A DNA stretch of 64,000 nucleotides from JBLIRR01 sp049472395 (GCA_049472395.1 JBLIRR010000020.1:35042-99041); one strand, 5' to 3'; counted from the first letter of the stretch, positions 18,017 through 27,211 are shown. Translations and numbers: made by a program. Notes: generated from the sequence alone by a model not told the origin.

Positions 18017-18129
18017 ATTATACCCTTATGGGGTATAATGAAGCCCGCCTTTCAAGAAGTAGATACCCGCGGGTGTAAGCCGTGGGTATCTACTTACCTA
18101 ATTTGCCTCCTCATTCTTGAGGCAAATTA
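18017..18129. ncRNA. Three consecutive perfect or near-perfect hairpins (possible structured RNA or terminator array)
   Basis: Hairpin 1: ATTATACCC 18017-18025 with GGGTATAAT 18031-18039 (9 bp, 5-nt loop). Hairpin 2: 16-bp arms at 18057-18072 and 18080-18095 (AAGTAGATACCCGCGG and its near complement, one G-T pair, 7-nt loop). Hairpin 3: 11-bp arms 18099-18109 and 18119-18129 (TAATTTGCCTC/GAGGCAAATTA, 9-nt loop). They lie between the end of the sensor-kinase gene and the start of the 17902 gene, both on the minus strand. No U-tract follows, so simple intrinsic termination is unproven. Confidence 0.5.
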
Positions 18130-18142
18130 TGATTTACCGTTA

Positions 18143-18268
18143 TCATAGTAATGGAAGCCCGAAGGCCTGGGCAGCCGTTACCAATGATCCCGGAGTCACA
18201 CCCAGCCCATACCCATATGCAAGCAGATAATAGATATTTGCAAGATCAAATAGATAGGTGGCTTTGAC
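18143..18268 (-). pseudogene. C-terminal remnant of an exported-protein-like gene
   Basis: A 41-codon minus-strand reading frame without a start codon, beginning directly after the kinase stop, reads VKATYLFDLANIYYLLAYGY and continues to a GLPLL end. The terminal GLPLL resembles the GLPPL ends of the family B secreted proteins. Probably the 3' end of a lost gene. Confidence 0.35.
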
Positions 18269-18271
18269 TTT

Positions 18272-20140
18272 TTATTTTGATTTCGGGAGCGTAATAATGA
18301 ACTGTGTTCCTTTACCGGATATGCTTTCAACCCGGATATTTCCCCCATGTTCATTAATAATCTCTTTAATTATGGAAAGGCCCAGGCCAGTCCCTTTTTC
18401 CGTGATGGCAATATTTCCTTTTTTAATATATGAAAATTTTTGAAAAACCTTATTGATATCCTCGGGAGCAATGCCTATACCGGTGTCGGCGACACAACAC
18501 TCTATCTCATCTTCTTTTTCAATAGCGCTTATCTCTATAGAACCTTTGGGAGTGAATTTAACCGCATTACTTATCAGATTTATAAACACCCTTAATATGT
18601 AATCCTCGTTAGCCAATATCTTAAATTCATCCCCTTTAAAGACGGTTTTTAGTTCTAGCCCTTTTTCCAAAGATTTATGTTGAAAATATGATGCCCCTGA
18701 ATTAATAACATTTTTAAGGTCTATAACAGTTTTTTCCGTTCTGAGAAAGCCTGATTCGATTTTTGATAAATCCAATATATCATTGACTATTTTTAATAAA
18801 AAATCACTACTCTTCTGTGCTATTTCGATAAATTTCCTTACTTCATCCATGTCCTTGTTATCAATGGCCTCTTTTGCCACAGAAAAGGACAGTATCATAA
18901 CAGACAAAGGATTACGCAACTCATGCGACACGATACTTACTATCTCATCTTTGCTGCGGGATATTTTTTCCTTTTTTTCAATCTCTTGCTGTAACAATGT
19001 CTTATCAACCATAAGCTCACTGAGATTTTTTGTCATATCATTAAAGCATTCCATAAGGTGCGCTATTTCGCCATTATGTTTATAAGTGATCCGTCTCGTA
19101 AAGTCACCTCTGGTAATGTTTTGCACACTATCTTTTAATTCTTCTATAGGTAAAATCAATCTGTCCAATAAAAAATATATGGATAAAGCCCCTGTGAATA
19201 GAATCCCTATTAATATCAGCCCCATAAAAGGATAAAGATTGTAAATATCCTGAAACAGTTCATCTTTATCGATCTTCGCGATGAATTTCCACCCCGTGAT
19301 CCCAACAGTTGAATAGCCAGCCAGCGTTTTGTTCCCTTCGTAATCCTTACCTGTGATTACTCCGGATGGAAGATCAAAATTCACAATTTTTAAACCTATA
19401 TATCCTTGTGTGTCCTCGGTTAAAGGAATCTTTGTCAGCACATCTTCACTATTCTCCAACAGCCCCATATATAATGTTCCATCCTTTGATCGATAGACTA
19501 ATAAATTTTCAGCAGTTTTCCCCAAGCGAGATGAGTCTCTTAATACATTCAATATTTTGTAACAATTCATAACCATGCGTACTGAGCCTATTTTTTTCAT
19601 AGTTTTGTCGGGATGAAACACAGGTGCACACACATCATAAAATAGCAGGCCAGTTTTTAAGTAAGGCTCGCTAATATGATATTCTTTTTCTCCTCCAAGA
19701 TATTCATGTTCCCTCCCATACTTTCCTATAGTATCAAGATCAGAAGATATTACTGTTTTTCCATTAGGATCAATGAGGTCTATCCTGTCTGCCGAAGGCA
19801 CTATATCCGTGATATCTTCCAATATATCAGCAATCCTTTCCCATGAACGGCGGCTCTCAAAACTGCCACCAGTTCCCGATGATAGATATTCCTGCAATAG
19901 TGCCCTCATAGCTATTAATTTTGCCTGTTCAATGTCTTCTTCTATAATATTCTGAATATGGTCCTTTCTTGAATCCGCATAGCTTTCAATATCCGAATAG
20001 ATCCTCTGTGTTAATATATTCATAACAACACAAAATACACCAATGAACATAACACATATGAGAAGAAATATCCCTGCGAGCACTGATAATATTTTGGTTT
20101 TGATGGATAGTTTGGATTTAGCTCTATATTTTTTTACCAT
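18272..20140 (-). CDS. Membrane sensor histidine kinase (Cache-type sensor, HAMP, HisKA, HATPase)
   Basis: 622 residues. A transmembrane helix (about 15-40) and a large extracytoplasmic Cache-like sensor region (about 45-305, with a DPNGKTVISSD-type motif) are followed by a second helix (about 305-327), a HAMP domain (about 328-380), a coiled segment, HisKA with phospho-acceptor His406 (SHELRNP), and HATPase_c with the N box (NLISNAVKFTP), G1 (DTGIGI) and G2 (GTGLGLSI). It autophosphorylates and passes phosphate to a response regulator; none is adjacent. The sigma-54 regulator at 29627 is one possible partner. The ligand is unknown. A near-palindromic TATATACCGTATATA lies just upstream of the start. 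Confidence 0.93.
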   Translation of the reverse strand: MVKKYRAKSKLSIKTKILSVLAGIFLLICVMFIGVFCVVMNILTQRIYSDIESYADSRKDHIQNIIEEDIEQAKLIAMRALLQEYLSSGTGGSFESRRSWERIADILEDITDIVPSADRIDLIDPNGKTVISSDLDTIGKYGREHEYLGGEKEYHISEPYLKTGLLFYDVCAPVFHPDKTMKKIGSVRMVMNCYKILNVLRDSSRLGKTAENLLVYRSKDGTLYMGLLENSEDVLTKIPLTEDTQGYIGLKIVNFDLPSGVITGKDYEGNKTLAGYSTVGITGWKFIAKIDKDELFQDIYNLYPFMGLILIGILFTGALSIYFLLDRLILPIEELKDSVQNITRGDFTRRITYKHNGEIAHLMECFNDMTKNLSELMVDKTLLQQEIEKKEKISRSKDEIVSIVSHELRNPLSVMILSFSVAKEAIDNKDMDEVRKFIEIAQKSSDFLLKIVNDILDLSKIESGFLRTEKTVIDLKNVINSGASYFQHKSLEKGLELKTVFKGDEFKILANEDYILRVFINLISNAVKFTPKGSIEISAIEKEDEIECCVADTGIGIAPEDINKVFQKFSYIKKGNIAITEKGTGLGLSIIKEIINEHGGNIRVESISGKGTQFIITLPKSK

Positions 20141-20477
20141 ACCCTCTCCTTATATACCGTATATAGCAATAGCACACTTGCCATATAAAATTTTTAAAAC
20201 AATACTCTATTATATGCCAAAGCACAAGTGAAAACCCAAAAATTATAAAATGTGGCAATATGCCCTATAATGCCATATAATGCAGGAAAAGATATCTCCT
20301 TTCAATAACTCCTATTAAAACATAATTTATTGAAAAATAAGATATTAATTATTGCTGAACAAATCATACACCAGCGGCAAATAAAATGCATATTAATCTA
20401 ATAGTGTGATGAATAATATCTTAAGCACTATGCGAATATTTAATGAGTAAAATTTAAAAGGAGGCAGGTGATATATC
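20141..20477. other. Divergent intergenic region between kinase and Hsp20-like gene
   Basis: No gene seen. Near the kinase start lies TATATACCGTATATA (about 20151-20165), almost a palindrome. At about 20262-20285 the motif TATAATGC occurs twice at 10-bp spacing, preceded by a related CAATATGCC. These may be operator or promoter elements. AAAAGGAGG at 20456-20464 is the ribosome-binding site of the next gene. Confidence 0.35.
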
Positions 20478-20786
20478 ATGATTAATAAGGTGATGAATAA
20501 AATTAAGGTCACTCCTAATGTTTTTGCCTATGCTGATAAGAATTATAAAAATTTATTGATGGAAATTACTATTCCCGGTGTCAAAGAACAGGATATACAC
20601 ATGAAAATAAAAGAAGATGGCTTTTCCCTTTCCGCCCCACGAGATGATGAATTCGAATATGTAATTGATTCATCATTTTGCTATCCGGTAACTCCCTATA
20701 AGACTAAAACTAACTTTAAAGATGGGCTTTTAAAAGTTGAAGTCCCCTTTAAAAATCCCATAAAATATAATCCATGGGAACACTAA
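20478..20786 (+). CDS. Short Hsp20-like protein
   Basis: 102 residues, essentially a minimal alpha-crystallin/CS-like domain: LLMEITIPGVKEQDIHMKIK matches the beta strands that open the Hsp20 domain, and FKDGLLKVEVPFKNP matches the conserved GxLxVxxP end. The long N-terminal arm and the C-terminal I-x-I motif of typical Hsp20 proteins are missing, so oligomerisation may differ. It is clearly distinct from the 5426 Hsp20. It stands alone. AAAGGAGG precedes the ATG. Confidence 0.75.
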   Translation: MINKVMNKIKVTPNVFAYADKNYKNLLMEITIPGVKEQDIHMKIKEDGFSLSAPRDDEFEYVIDSSFCYPVTPYKTKTNFKDGLLKVEVPFKNPIKYNPWEH

Positions 20787-21201
20787 AATCTACAAACAAA
20801 AAAATAGGGAAAAATGCCCCTTAAGTGATAAAAAAGGATTATTCACTCCAAAAAAGTTCTATTAAATAATCTTACCACTTTAGGCGACGAATTTTTAATG
20901 CACAATATTATTCAGCGTACAAACCTTAGCTTTGAATCATTAGAATATCTCCTGTCCAGGCAATGGAGAGGATATCTTATAACGGACTCAGTATTTATCT
21001 CGGCTTTTAAGCACTTTGACCACATTGCCATATTTTCATAAACCGGCACAAAAGAAATGCCTAAAATCAGAATTACTGATAAAAATTTTAAGCTCTCGAC
21101 AAATTTTACGCCAAATGATATTGGAGAGCAAATTGTGTAATAATAATATGAAATGGAATGTATACAAGGGATGTGAGGAAAAATAAAAGGATGAGGTATG
21201 A
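20787..21201. other. Intergenic region with a short open stretch
   Basis: An open stretch 20832-21041 (ATG at 20898, 47 residues, MHNIIQRTNLSFESLEYLLS..) has no good ribosome-binding site and no recognised family; it may be a remnant. TAATAT at 21144-21149 with TTGGAG 17 bp upstream (21121-21126) may be the promoter of the C39/RimK/GCS2 cluster, and GGATGAGG at about 21190 its ribosome-binding site. Confidence 0.35.
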
Positions 21202-21633
21202 ATGATTCCGATCACGATAAGTACACAGCCGGATGATCTGACGTGCGGACCTACGAGTCTCCATGCGGTGTATAACTATTATAATGATATCATTTCCCTT
21301 GATAAGGTTATAAAGGAAGTTGCCTATCTTGAAGAGGGAGGGACTTTAGGGGTTTTATTGGGCTCACACGCCTTGAAGCGGGTGTATAGGGCAATGATCT
21401 ATACCTATTATTTGAAGGTCATTGATCCGACATGGTTTTCGATGGATAGAGCCGTCATGATTGAAAAATTAAAAATGCAATTACATTATAAAAAAGGAAA
21501 AAAATTTTACTATTCTGTCCGGGTAGAAAGGTTGCTGAATTCTATTTTATTAGGCATCGTGACCTACGATGCCAATTTGCTTATTATTGAACCAAAGAGC
21601 ACTCACTATGCGAAACCTTATCGTAGTAAATAA
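21202..21633 (+). CDS. C39-family peptidase-like protein with internal deletion
   Basis: 143 residues. The N-terminal half is a C39-like domain: QPDDLTCGPTSLHAVYNYY holds the nucleophilic Cys, and GGTLGVLLGSHAL and DPTWF follow. The sequence then jumps from MIEKLKMQLHYKKGKK straight to the family's C-terminal end (RVERLLNSILLGIVTYDANL). Relatives of about 220-230 residues have an extra 80-90 residues here, including a GHFVVLCGYD-like segment with the catalytic His. The reading frame is kept. In related genomes such a gene precedes a RimK-like ligase, a GCS2-type ligase and an N-formylglutamate amidohydrolase, exactly as here. With no His the product is unlikely to be a working peptidase. Confidence 0.7.
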   Translation: MIPITISTQPDDLTCGPTSLHAVYNYYNDIISLDKVIKEVAYLEEGGTLGVLLGSHALKRVYRAMIYTYYLKVIDPTWFSMDRAVMIEKLKMQLHYKKGKKFYYSVRVERLLNSILLGIVTYDANLLIIEPKSTHYAKPYRSK

Positions 21634-22102
21634 CTTAAAGTACTGGAACATATCTATTGAAAATGTGGAGATTGTGTCGGTCAAATCCTATTTACTGGAT
21701 CCAGCCTATGCCGAAATACGTAATGCACGGATATTCAACCTGTGCAAGTCATACAAATATCAATCAACCGGATATTACGTATCACTGCTTGCAGAGGGGC
21801 GGGGGCACCGCGCATTTCCAAGTATCACGGTTATTCAAGATTTTGCATCTCAAACCATTGTGAGAGCTATGTCTGATGAAATTGACGAATTGATCCAAAA
21901 ATGTCTCTCGAAATTAAAATCCAAGGAATTTGTCCTGAGTATTTATTTTGGAAAAAACATTGCAAAGCAATATACCAAATTGAGCCAAAATTTATACAAT
22001 CTTTTTCAGTCCCCCTTTTTAAGGGCTCATTTTATTTTTTCCAAAAAATGGACCCTCTGCTACACCTTTTTCAAGGCTACGGCGTTGAGCTTGAATATAT
22101 GA
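21608..22102 (+). pseudogene. RimK-like ligase, N-terminal domain only (ATP-grasp lost)
   Basis: The ATG at 21608 overlaps the previous gene by 26 bp. Residues 1 to about 147 match the N-terminal domain of RimK-like ATP-grasp ligases (NLKYWNISIENVEIVSVKSY, ARIFNLCKSYKYQSTGYYVS, LSIYFGKNIAKQY, PFLRAHFIFSKKW). Then the match stops and 17 unrelated codons lead to a stop at 22102, inside the next gene. The roughly 300-residue ATP-grasp catalytic part is missing. The junction coincides with the start of the GCS2 gene (AAAAAATGG is shared), so a deletion has fused the two. The product cannot be a ligase; it may be a remnant or a stand-alone binding domain. Confidence 0.75.
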
Positions 22103-23286
22103 TTGTTCATAAGGAAGATCTCAAGGTCTTTCCCATTGCGGACCGTATCTTATATAGTAAGGCAGGAGCGTATGTATCGGAGATCGAAATGGGGCAGATC
22201 GCGTGGTCAAATGAATTGGCGTTGCATGTGATAGAACTCAAGACCAATGGGCCGGCAAAGACCTTGGAGCACCTTCCTGACTTGTTCGATGAGCAGGTAC
22301 GTGCGATCAATCACATAGTAAAAACCTATGGCACTCGATTACTGCCGACAGGGGCTCATCCAATGATGCTTCCTGATGAGGAGACCATACTCTGGCCTTA
22401 TGAAGATAATCCCATTTATGCGGCATATAACCGGATATTCGATTGCAGGGGCCATGGGTGGTCCAATCTGCAGAGCACCCACCTTAATCTGCCTTTTGCA
22501 AATGACGAGGAATTCGGAAGACTTCATGCCGCGGTAAGGTTGATTTTACCACTCATTCCGGCTTTAAGCGCAAGCACTCCCATATTGGATGGAAGAGCCA
22601 CGGGATTTTTGGATACACGATTATACCAGTATATATACAATCAGAAAAGGATTCCCTCAATTACAGGTAAAATTATACCTGAGAGAATCTTTACACAGCG
22701 AGATTATGAAGAAGATATTTTTCCCAGGATGTATGCAGATATTGCCCCTTATGATCAGGAAGGGATACTGCAATATGAGTGGCTCAATTCAAGAGGAGCT
22801 ATTCCTCGATTTTCCCGAAACAGTATAGAAATCCGCCTCATTGACATTCAGGAGTGCCCTTTTGCGGACTGTGCCATAATCGCCACTATTGTGGCTACCC
22901 TAAAAGCGATAATCGCGGAAAGATGGCTTTCTTTTGAAAGACAGAAAGCATGGCCTGAGGAGAGGCTCGCCGCGCTCCTTCACAAGATGATCGAAAGGGG
23001 TGAAGAGGCAGTGATTGATGACAGGGAATTTCTTTTAACATTCGGCCTGGACGCATACTCATGTCATGGAAAAGAATTATGGAAACATATTATTGACAAT
23101 GTGTTATCTGAAGATGAAAGAAAGAGCACTCTGTTAAAAATTCCTCTGACAGTGATACTCCAACGAGGAACATTGGCAACTCGAATCTTAAATGCCCTGG
23201 GGAAGAACTTCTCCAAAGAAGATATTCTGCGTGTTTACCGCCGGCTCGGGGACTGTGTGGAAAGTGGGCAGATGTTTTTGGATTAG
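22048..23286 (+). CDS. Carboxylate-amine ligase, GCS2 (glutamate-cysteine ligase-like) family
   Basis: 412 residues from the ATG at 22048, chosen because family similarity begins there (MDPLLHLFQGYGVELEYMIV); about 49 upstream in-frame residues belong to the deleted neighbour's other frame. Conserved blocks include YGVELEYMI, WSNELALHVIELKTNGP, HGWSNLQSTHLNLPF, LSASTPILDGR, YEWLNSRGAIPRF and EIRLIDIQECPFAD. The fold uses ATP to join an amine to a glutamate-type carboxylate. In its usual cluster it works with a RimK-like ligase and an N-formylglutamate amidohydrolase in an uncharacterised peptide-like pathway; here only it and the amidohydrolase are complete. Confidence 0.88.
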   Translation: MDPLLHLFQGYGVELEYMIVHKEDLKVFPIADRILYSKAGAYVSEIEMGQIAWSNELALHVIELKTNGPAKTLEHLPDLFDEQVRAINHIVKTYGTRLLPTGAHPMMLPDEETILWPYEDNPIYAAYNRIFDCRGHGWSNLQSTHLNLPFANDEEFGRLHAAVRLILPLIPALSASTPILDGRATGFLDTRLYQYIYNQKRIPSITGKIIPERIFTQRDYEEDIFPRMYADIAPYDQEGILQYEWLNSRGAIPRFSRNSIEIRLIDIQECPFADCAIIATIVATLKAIIAERWLSFERQKAWPEERLAALLHKMIERGEEAVIDDREFLLTFGLDAYSCHGKELWKHIIDNVLSEDERKSTLLKIPLTVILQRGTLATRILNALGKNFSKEDILRVYRRLGDCVESGQMFLD

Positions 23287-23289
23287 GCA

Positions 23290-23994
23290 ATGGTTAAAAT
23301 TGTAGCGACATGCGAACATGCGACCAACAAGATTCCGGATGAATACCAGCACCTTTTTATGAAATATGGCGATGTTCTGGAATCACACAAAGGTTATGAC
23401 ATCGGAGCAGCCAAACTTTTCACAATAATATCATCAACTATCGCTGACTATCATCTTTCCGCTGAGGTAAGCCGGCTTCTGGTCGATGTGAACCGTTCCC
23501 TGGGACATGGAGAATTATTCTCCTTTATTACCAAATCCCTGTCTGATACTGCCAAGGAGAAGATAATAAAGCGCTACTATCTTCCGTATCGCAATAAAAT
23601 AGAGGATAAAATTCAAGAATATGTTATTATGGATGCTGTGGTTATTCATCTGTCCATTCATACCTTTACCCCTGTGCTGAACAACAAAGTCCGAAAGGCT
23701 GATATTGGCCTTCTCTATGACCCCAGGCGAAAAGGGGAGAAACTTCTCTGTACACAGATGAAACACCGATTATCCGATCCGCACATTAAAGTCCATCTAA
23801 ATTATCCTTATCGCGGCACATCCGATGGCCTCACCTCTTATTTTCGAAAAAAATTTGACGAGGAGCACTATGTGGGAATCGAAATAGAGATCAACCAGAA
23901 ATTTTGCTGGGATAAAGAAAAATGGGGGCAATTACAATACCATATCCTTCAGGGTTTAAGAAGTTGCGTAACAAAAAGTCTAATTCAAAATTAA
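23290..23994 (+). CDS. N-formylglutamate amidohydrolase family protein
   Basis: 234 residues, 3 bp after the GCS2-like gene. Conserved features of the family: TCEHATNKIP near the N-terminus, SHKGYDIGAAKL, SRLLVDVNRSLGH, HLSIHTFTP, ADIGLLYDPRR, NYPYRGTSDGLT and GIEIEINQ. His, Glu and Asp residues in these motifs make the metal site. It hydrolyses N-acyl-glutamate-type amides; the true substrate in this cluster is unknown. Length is normal and no defect is seen. The stop codon sits within 1 bp of the phased-repeat promoter site B. Confidence 0.88.
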   Translation: MVKIVATCEHATNKIPDEYQHLFMKYGDVLESHKGYDIGAAKLFTIISSTIADYHLSAEVSRLLVDVNRSLGHGELFSFITKSLSDTAKEKIIKRYYLPYRNKIEDKIQEYVIMDAVVIHLSIHTFTPVLNNKVRKADIGLLYDPRRKGEKLLCTQMKHRLSDPHIKVHLNYPYRGTSDGLTSYFRKKFDEEHYVGIEIEINQKFCWDKEKWGQLQYHILQGLRSCVTKSLIQN

Positions 23995-24043
23995 AATTTT
24001 TTAATTATATTTTAATAATTCATTAATATATATTATATATATT
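23995..24043 (+). promoter_or_regulatory. Phased 11-bp repeat promoter (site B), orphaned
   Basis: Units AATTTTTTAAT (23995-24005), TATATTTTAAT (24006-24016) and AATTCATTAAT (24017-24027), then 10 nt, then TATATT at 24038-24043. The geometry is identical to sites A, C, D and E. Reading rightward it points into the 3' end of a minus-strand radical SAM pseudogene, so no gene is left for it to drive; the original downstream gene was probably lost by rearrangement. Confidence 0.55.
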
Positions 24044-24045
24044 TA

Positions 24046-25564
24046 TTAAATAATATACAAGTGAAAATTGTATTTTATGGCAATCATTTTGAGCAAGGCA
24101 TGGGCGATTGAAAGGGAACCCGCCCATGGATAATGCCGCAGGTTCCATCTGTGAGAAAGATCGTTAATGAAATGAATCGTCTCTAATGCCTCTCCATATG
24201 TCTCGGTGGGAAATCCGGTAAAACACATAACCTCTACCCCGATATTTGCCGATGCCGCATTCCTTATCGCCTCCCTCATTTCATGAACCTGTATTCCCTT
24301 ATCTATCCGCCTGAGTATGCGGGGTGAGGCGGATTCAATTTCAAAGGTCACACATAAGGCTCCACCCTCAGCCATCTTCCGGCAATTTTTGGGATTTAAT
24401 AATCGCTCCGGTCTCATATCTGTAGCCCAGCGAATATCAAACTGCCTTTTTTTAATTTCCACCCCAATTTCTGTGGCGAAGAGAGGGGCTATGGTGTCCA
24501 CAGAAAAATAGAATATCCTTGTGGAATATTTTTCAGCCAATGCAGCAAGATGCGCCACGACCTGTTCAACCCGTCTTTCCTTGTAAGGGGCCGTTCTTTG
24601 CGTGGAGAGGCCATAGTGACAGAATGCACATTTCCCCCAGTAACATCCACGGGCCGGATCATAGGGAAGAACCAGCGATGGAGAAAGATATGATCCCAAG
24701 GGCATCCCGTCAAAATCCGGCGTGGGAAGATTGCATAAGTCCGAGACAAGATCTCCCCGAATAATGCCTGTGATCCTTTCCCCCTTGTCTATTTGATACG
24801 CAAGTCTCAATAAGGCTTTCTCTCCTTCAAAGATAACAGCCGAATGGAAAGGGCCGAGAGCCGAAGAGATATCTGACGGATTAATGCGAACCAAAAACTG
24901 GGAAATAGCAGGGCCGCCAATGGTGATATGGATCTTCGGTAAGGCTTTTCGCAGAATATATCCCAGCGAATAAGAGGGTTGGAGTTGACCTGGGAACACT
25001 GTAGAGATCCCAATAAGCCTGATATCCTCAGCTCTCAAATATTCAACCAAATGATCTGAAAAATAGTCATAAAAGGGATTGCGGTCTGGCTGCGCATCTC
25101 TTCGGATAGTATCATTGGTTAGCAATGAAAACAATGTGCGGTAGGAAGTGAAATCCATCCGAGTTTGGCTGTATGCACCGCTTATAACATTCATCGCTGC
25201 TTCAACCGTAATATTCACGAAAGTCATAAAATCTCTCTCCGGACCGATCCCGCAGAATACTAAGGGCTCCTTCGATAGCATCCGGAACAGACTCCACATA
25301 TCCACTTGCCTTCCAAAGTTGCGCATAGATAAGCTGCTCATAGTGATCGAGCGCCTTTTGTTCTTCAAAATACTTGATTCTCCCTATCAGAGGCCTCCTG
25401 AAGCCCTTTAATGAGTCCTTTGTAAAAAATTTCATATGCCCCGATGTTGCATCTATACATAGGACTTCGATGCCATGGGATCGCAGATAGGCAGCCAGTG
25501 TGGGCAATGAAAGATAGGGGGCTGTAGGATCGCTGGTGGGTGGAAAAATCAAACACACCTTCAT
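24046..25564 (-). pseudogene. B12-binding-type radical SAM protein, frameshifted and 3'-truncated
   Basis: Two overlapping minus-strand frames together make one protein. 25202-25564 encodes the N-terminal part (MKVCLIFPPTSDPTAPYLSLP, a B12-binding-domain start). 24046-25368 encodes the rest in another frame: IGISTVFPGQLQPSYSLG, IGGPAISQF and the radical SAM cluster motif RGCYWGKCAFCHYG. One frameshift within 25202-25368 joins them. The C-terminus degenerates after FINDLSHRW and ends at 24046 next to the orphan promoter site B, so the 3' end seems to be lost too. The reaction is unknown; such proteins often modify lipids, cofactors or peptides. A sequencing error could explain the frameshift but not the truncation. 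Confidence 0.7.
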
Positions 25565-25767
25565 GGTCTTATGGATAATGAGAATTGCTGAGGTTTATTA
25601 ATATCTAGAAAAGACTTACCTGCCCCTTAGTCAACAAGAAGGTGCGATAATAGCAAGGTGCAGATATAAAGTTACAAAATCCCGGTTCTTCCTCCCGTAA
25701 GATTATATTTGAGAGCATCGTATATAATTAATCCAGGTACTACTTTTAATTTTGTGAAAAGAAATTT

Positions 25768-26464
25768 ATGCTAAAAAGCATGGCAGACCATAAGATTGTT
25801 ATTACCATTATATTTATTCTGGCCTCAGCCTTCACTATTTATTTAATATTAAGAAGGCCTTTTCTCTATATCCGGTTAGGCATTCGCCATTGTAAAATTG
25901 AGACCTATTTTAATATGTTAAACTTCCTATTTCTGGCAATCTCATCTTTTCCCTTATCTTTCATAAAGACATTGGGAATAAAATTCAAGAAGCACTCATC
26001 AAATTACCACCTCAGTGGGGATGGAGACTTGAGCAATGGACAAAAGATCTCTATTCAAGAGAACCAGAGGGGGTAATTCTAGACATTTATCATTTAGATA
26101 ACCAACTGGAAAAACGTGGAGGGAGATTTTGTACGCTTTACATTCACGCTCTGTAAAATATCACATAAACGCAAAGGATGCTATCACCGATAAAGAACTG
26201 ACCCACTTTGCCTATTTATATGGACCCAGTCCTAAGTTGCATGTTTTTAGTTATAATGAAATAACTCCACCGATTTATGAACCCTTATTTCTAGCCGTAG
26301 CAGAGATTGTGGGTAGTGTGGAAAACTCGCCAAAAGTTATCTATGTAGGAATAAGGAACCAAGAGTTTTCCAAGCAGCTGGGGATAAGTCCTCAGGAATT
26401 GAGATTGGTGCCCATAGCTGTCAGGTGGACTTATCCACAACTGCGGCACTATCCACAATTTTAG
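25768..26464 (+). pseudogene. Decayed gene(s): membrane segment plus soluble fragments in shifting frames
   Basis: 25768-26076 begins with two hydrophobic stretches (VITIIFILASAFTIYLIL then RRPFLYIRLGI). From about 25980 a second frame continues with QEALIKLPPQWGWRLEQWTK and ends at 26155; a third (from TTG at 26129, GGAGGG upstream) continues to 26464 with YLYGPSPKLHVFSYNEI and ENSPKVIYVGI. Coding-like text switching frames twice suggests one or two broken genes. I do not recognise a family. Confidence 0.4.
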
Positions 26465-26615
26465 TTCTCGGGTATTTGGTGGTATCTCCCAATTATAAAA
26501 CAATACCTTAATAGGGATCTATTTAGAAATTAAAAAAAGCCAAAAAATATTAAGAAAGATCTGTAACTTATTGATTTTAAAGAATGTAATTAATTTATTC
26601 AATTGCTAAAATTTT

Positions 26616-26637
26616 AAAGTTGCAACGCTGCAACTTT
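26616..26637. promoter_or_regulatory. Perfect palindromic operator-like site
   Basis: AAAGTTGCA at 26616-26624 and TGCAACTTT at 26629-26637, separated by ACGC. The 9-bp arms are perfect. This looks like the operator of a dimeric helix-turn-helix repressor, but no repressor or intact gene lies nearby (the next intact gene starts at 27251). Confidence 0.45.
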
Positions 26638-26724
26638 TACCTTGAAATTAATTATGAAGATTATAATACACTTAATATATACTTTTGTCAATTTCTAAAA
26701 CTAATTTTATCAAGTAGATTTTCC

Positions 26725-26825
26725 ATGCGGTGGGTCTGAAAATAGATGCCTAATTTTTTTTAAACACCGATTAAAAGGGTTCCATTTTCGTCGGTAGGTG
26801 GGTCCATTTTTTACCGGTGATAGCA
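26725..26825. mobile_element. Possible IS21-like terminal repeat remnant
   Basis: GGTGGGTCTGAAAAT (about 26729), GGGTTCCATTTTCGTCGGT (about 26778) and GGTGGGTCCATTTTTTACCGG (about 26798) are related phrases in one orientation. Repeated GGGTCCATTTT-type blocks are typical of IS21-family ends. No istA/istB-like reading frame is present. Low confidence; 26465-26892 holds no other recognisable gene. Confidence 0.3.
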
Positions 26826-27162
26826 CGCAAAGGATCATATAAAAGCCCTCATAATTTCAAAATCATTTATTACAAAAACAGGGTGGTATTGGGTGGTCTT
26901 TAATGCACGTAAGCATCGAATTCAAATGGCCGTGGTTTTTTCTTCACATAAAAGCAATGTCTCTTTTCTTCCGAATATGGATATCCTCAAAGGATGGATC
27001 AATGAGGGCGCGCATTTCACTATTGAACAATGGTGGAAAAGGAAAGCATATCCTCACTCTTCTGTATGTAAAATGCCACAATGGGTCAATTCCTTTGACG
27101 GAATTACCATTGATAAAACCTTGTGCCCATCTTTATGCACAATTCAGAATCAAGATTATTAA

Positions 27163-27211
27163 TATTTTTTAATTATATTTTAATCATTCTTTAATGTTTA
27201 TTGTATATATT
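27163..27211 (+). promoter_or_regulatory. Phased 11-bp repeat promoter (site C)
   Basis: Units TATTTTTTAAT (27163-27173), TATATTTTAAT (27174-27184) and CATTCTTTAAT (27185-27195), then 10 nt, then TATATT at 27206-27211. It lies 40 bp before the exported-protein gene at 27251, which it should drive. Confidence 0.6.

Noticed and set aside
21901..22047. 49-residue N-terminal extension of the GCS2-like ligase
   Set aside because: It is the out-of-phase reading of the RimK-like remnant; family similarity starts at the ATG at 22048.
26893..27172. Two overlapping plus-strand frames of about 89 codons each
   Set aside because: They compete for the same DNA, lack good start sites and match no family I know; neither can be preferred, so no gene is called.
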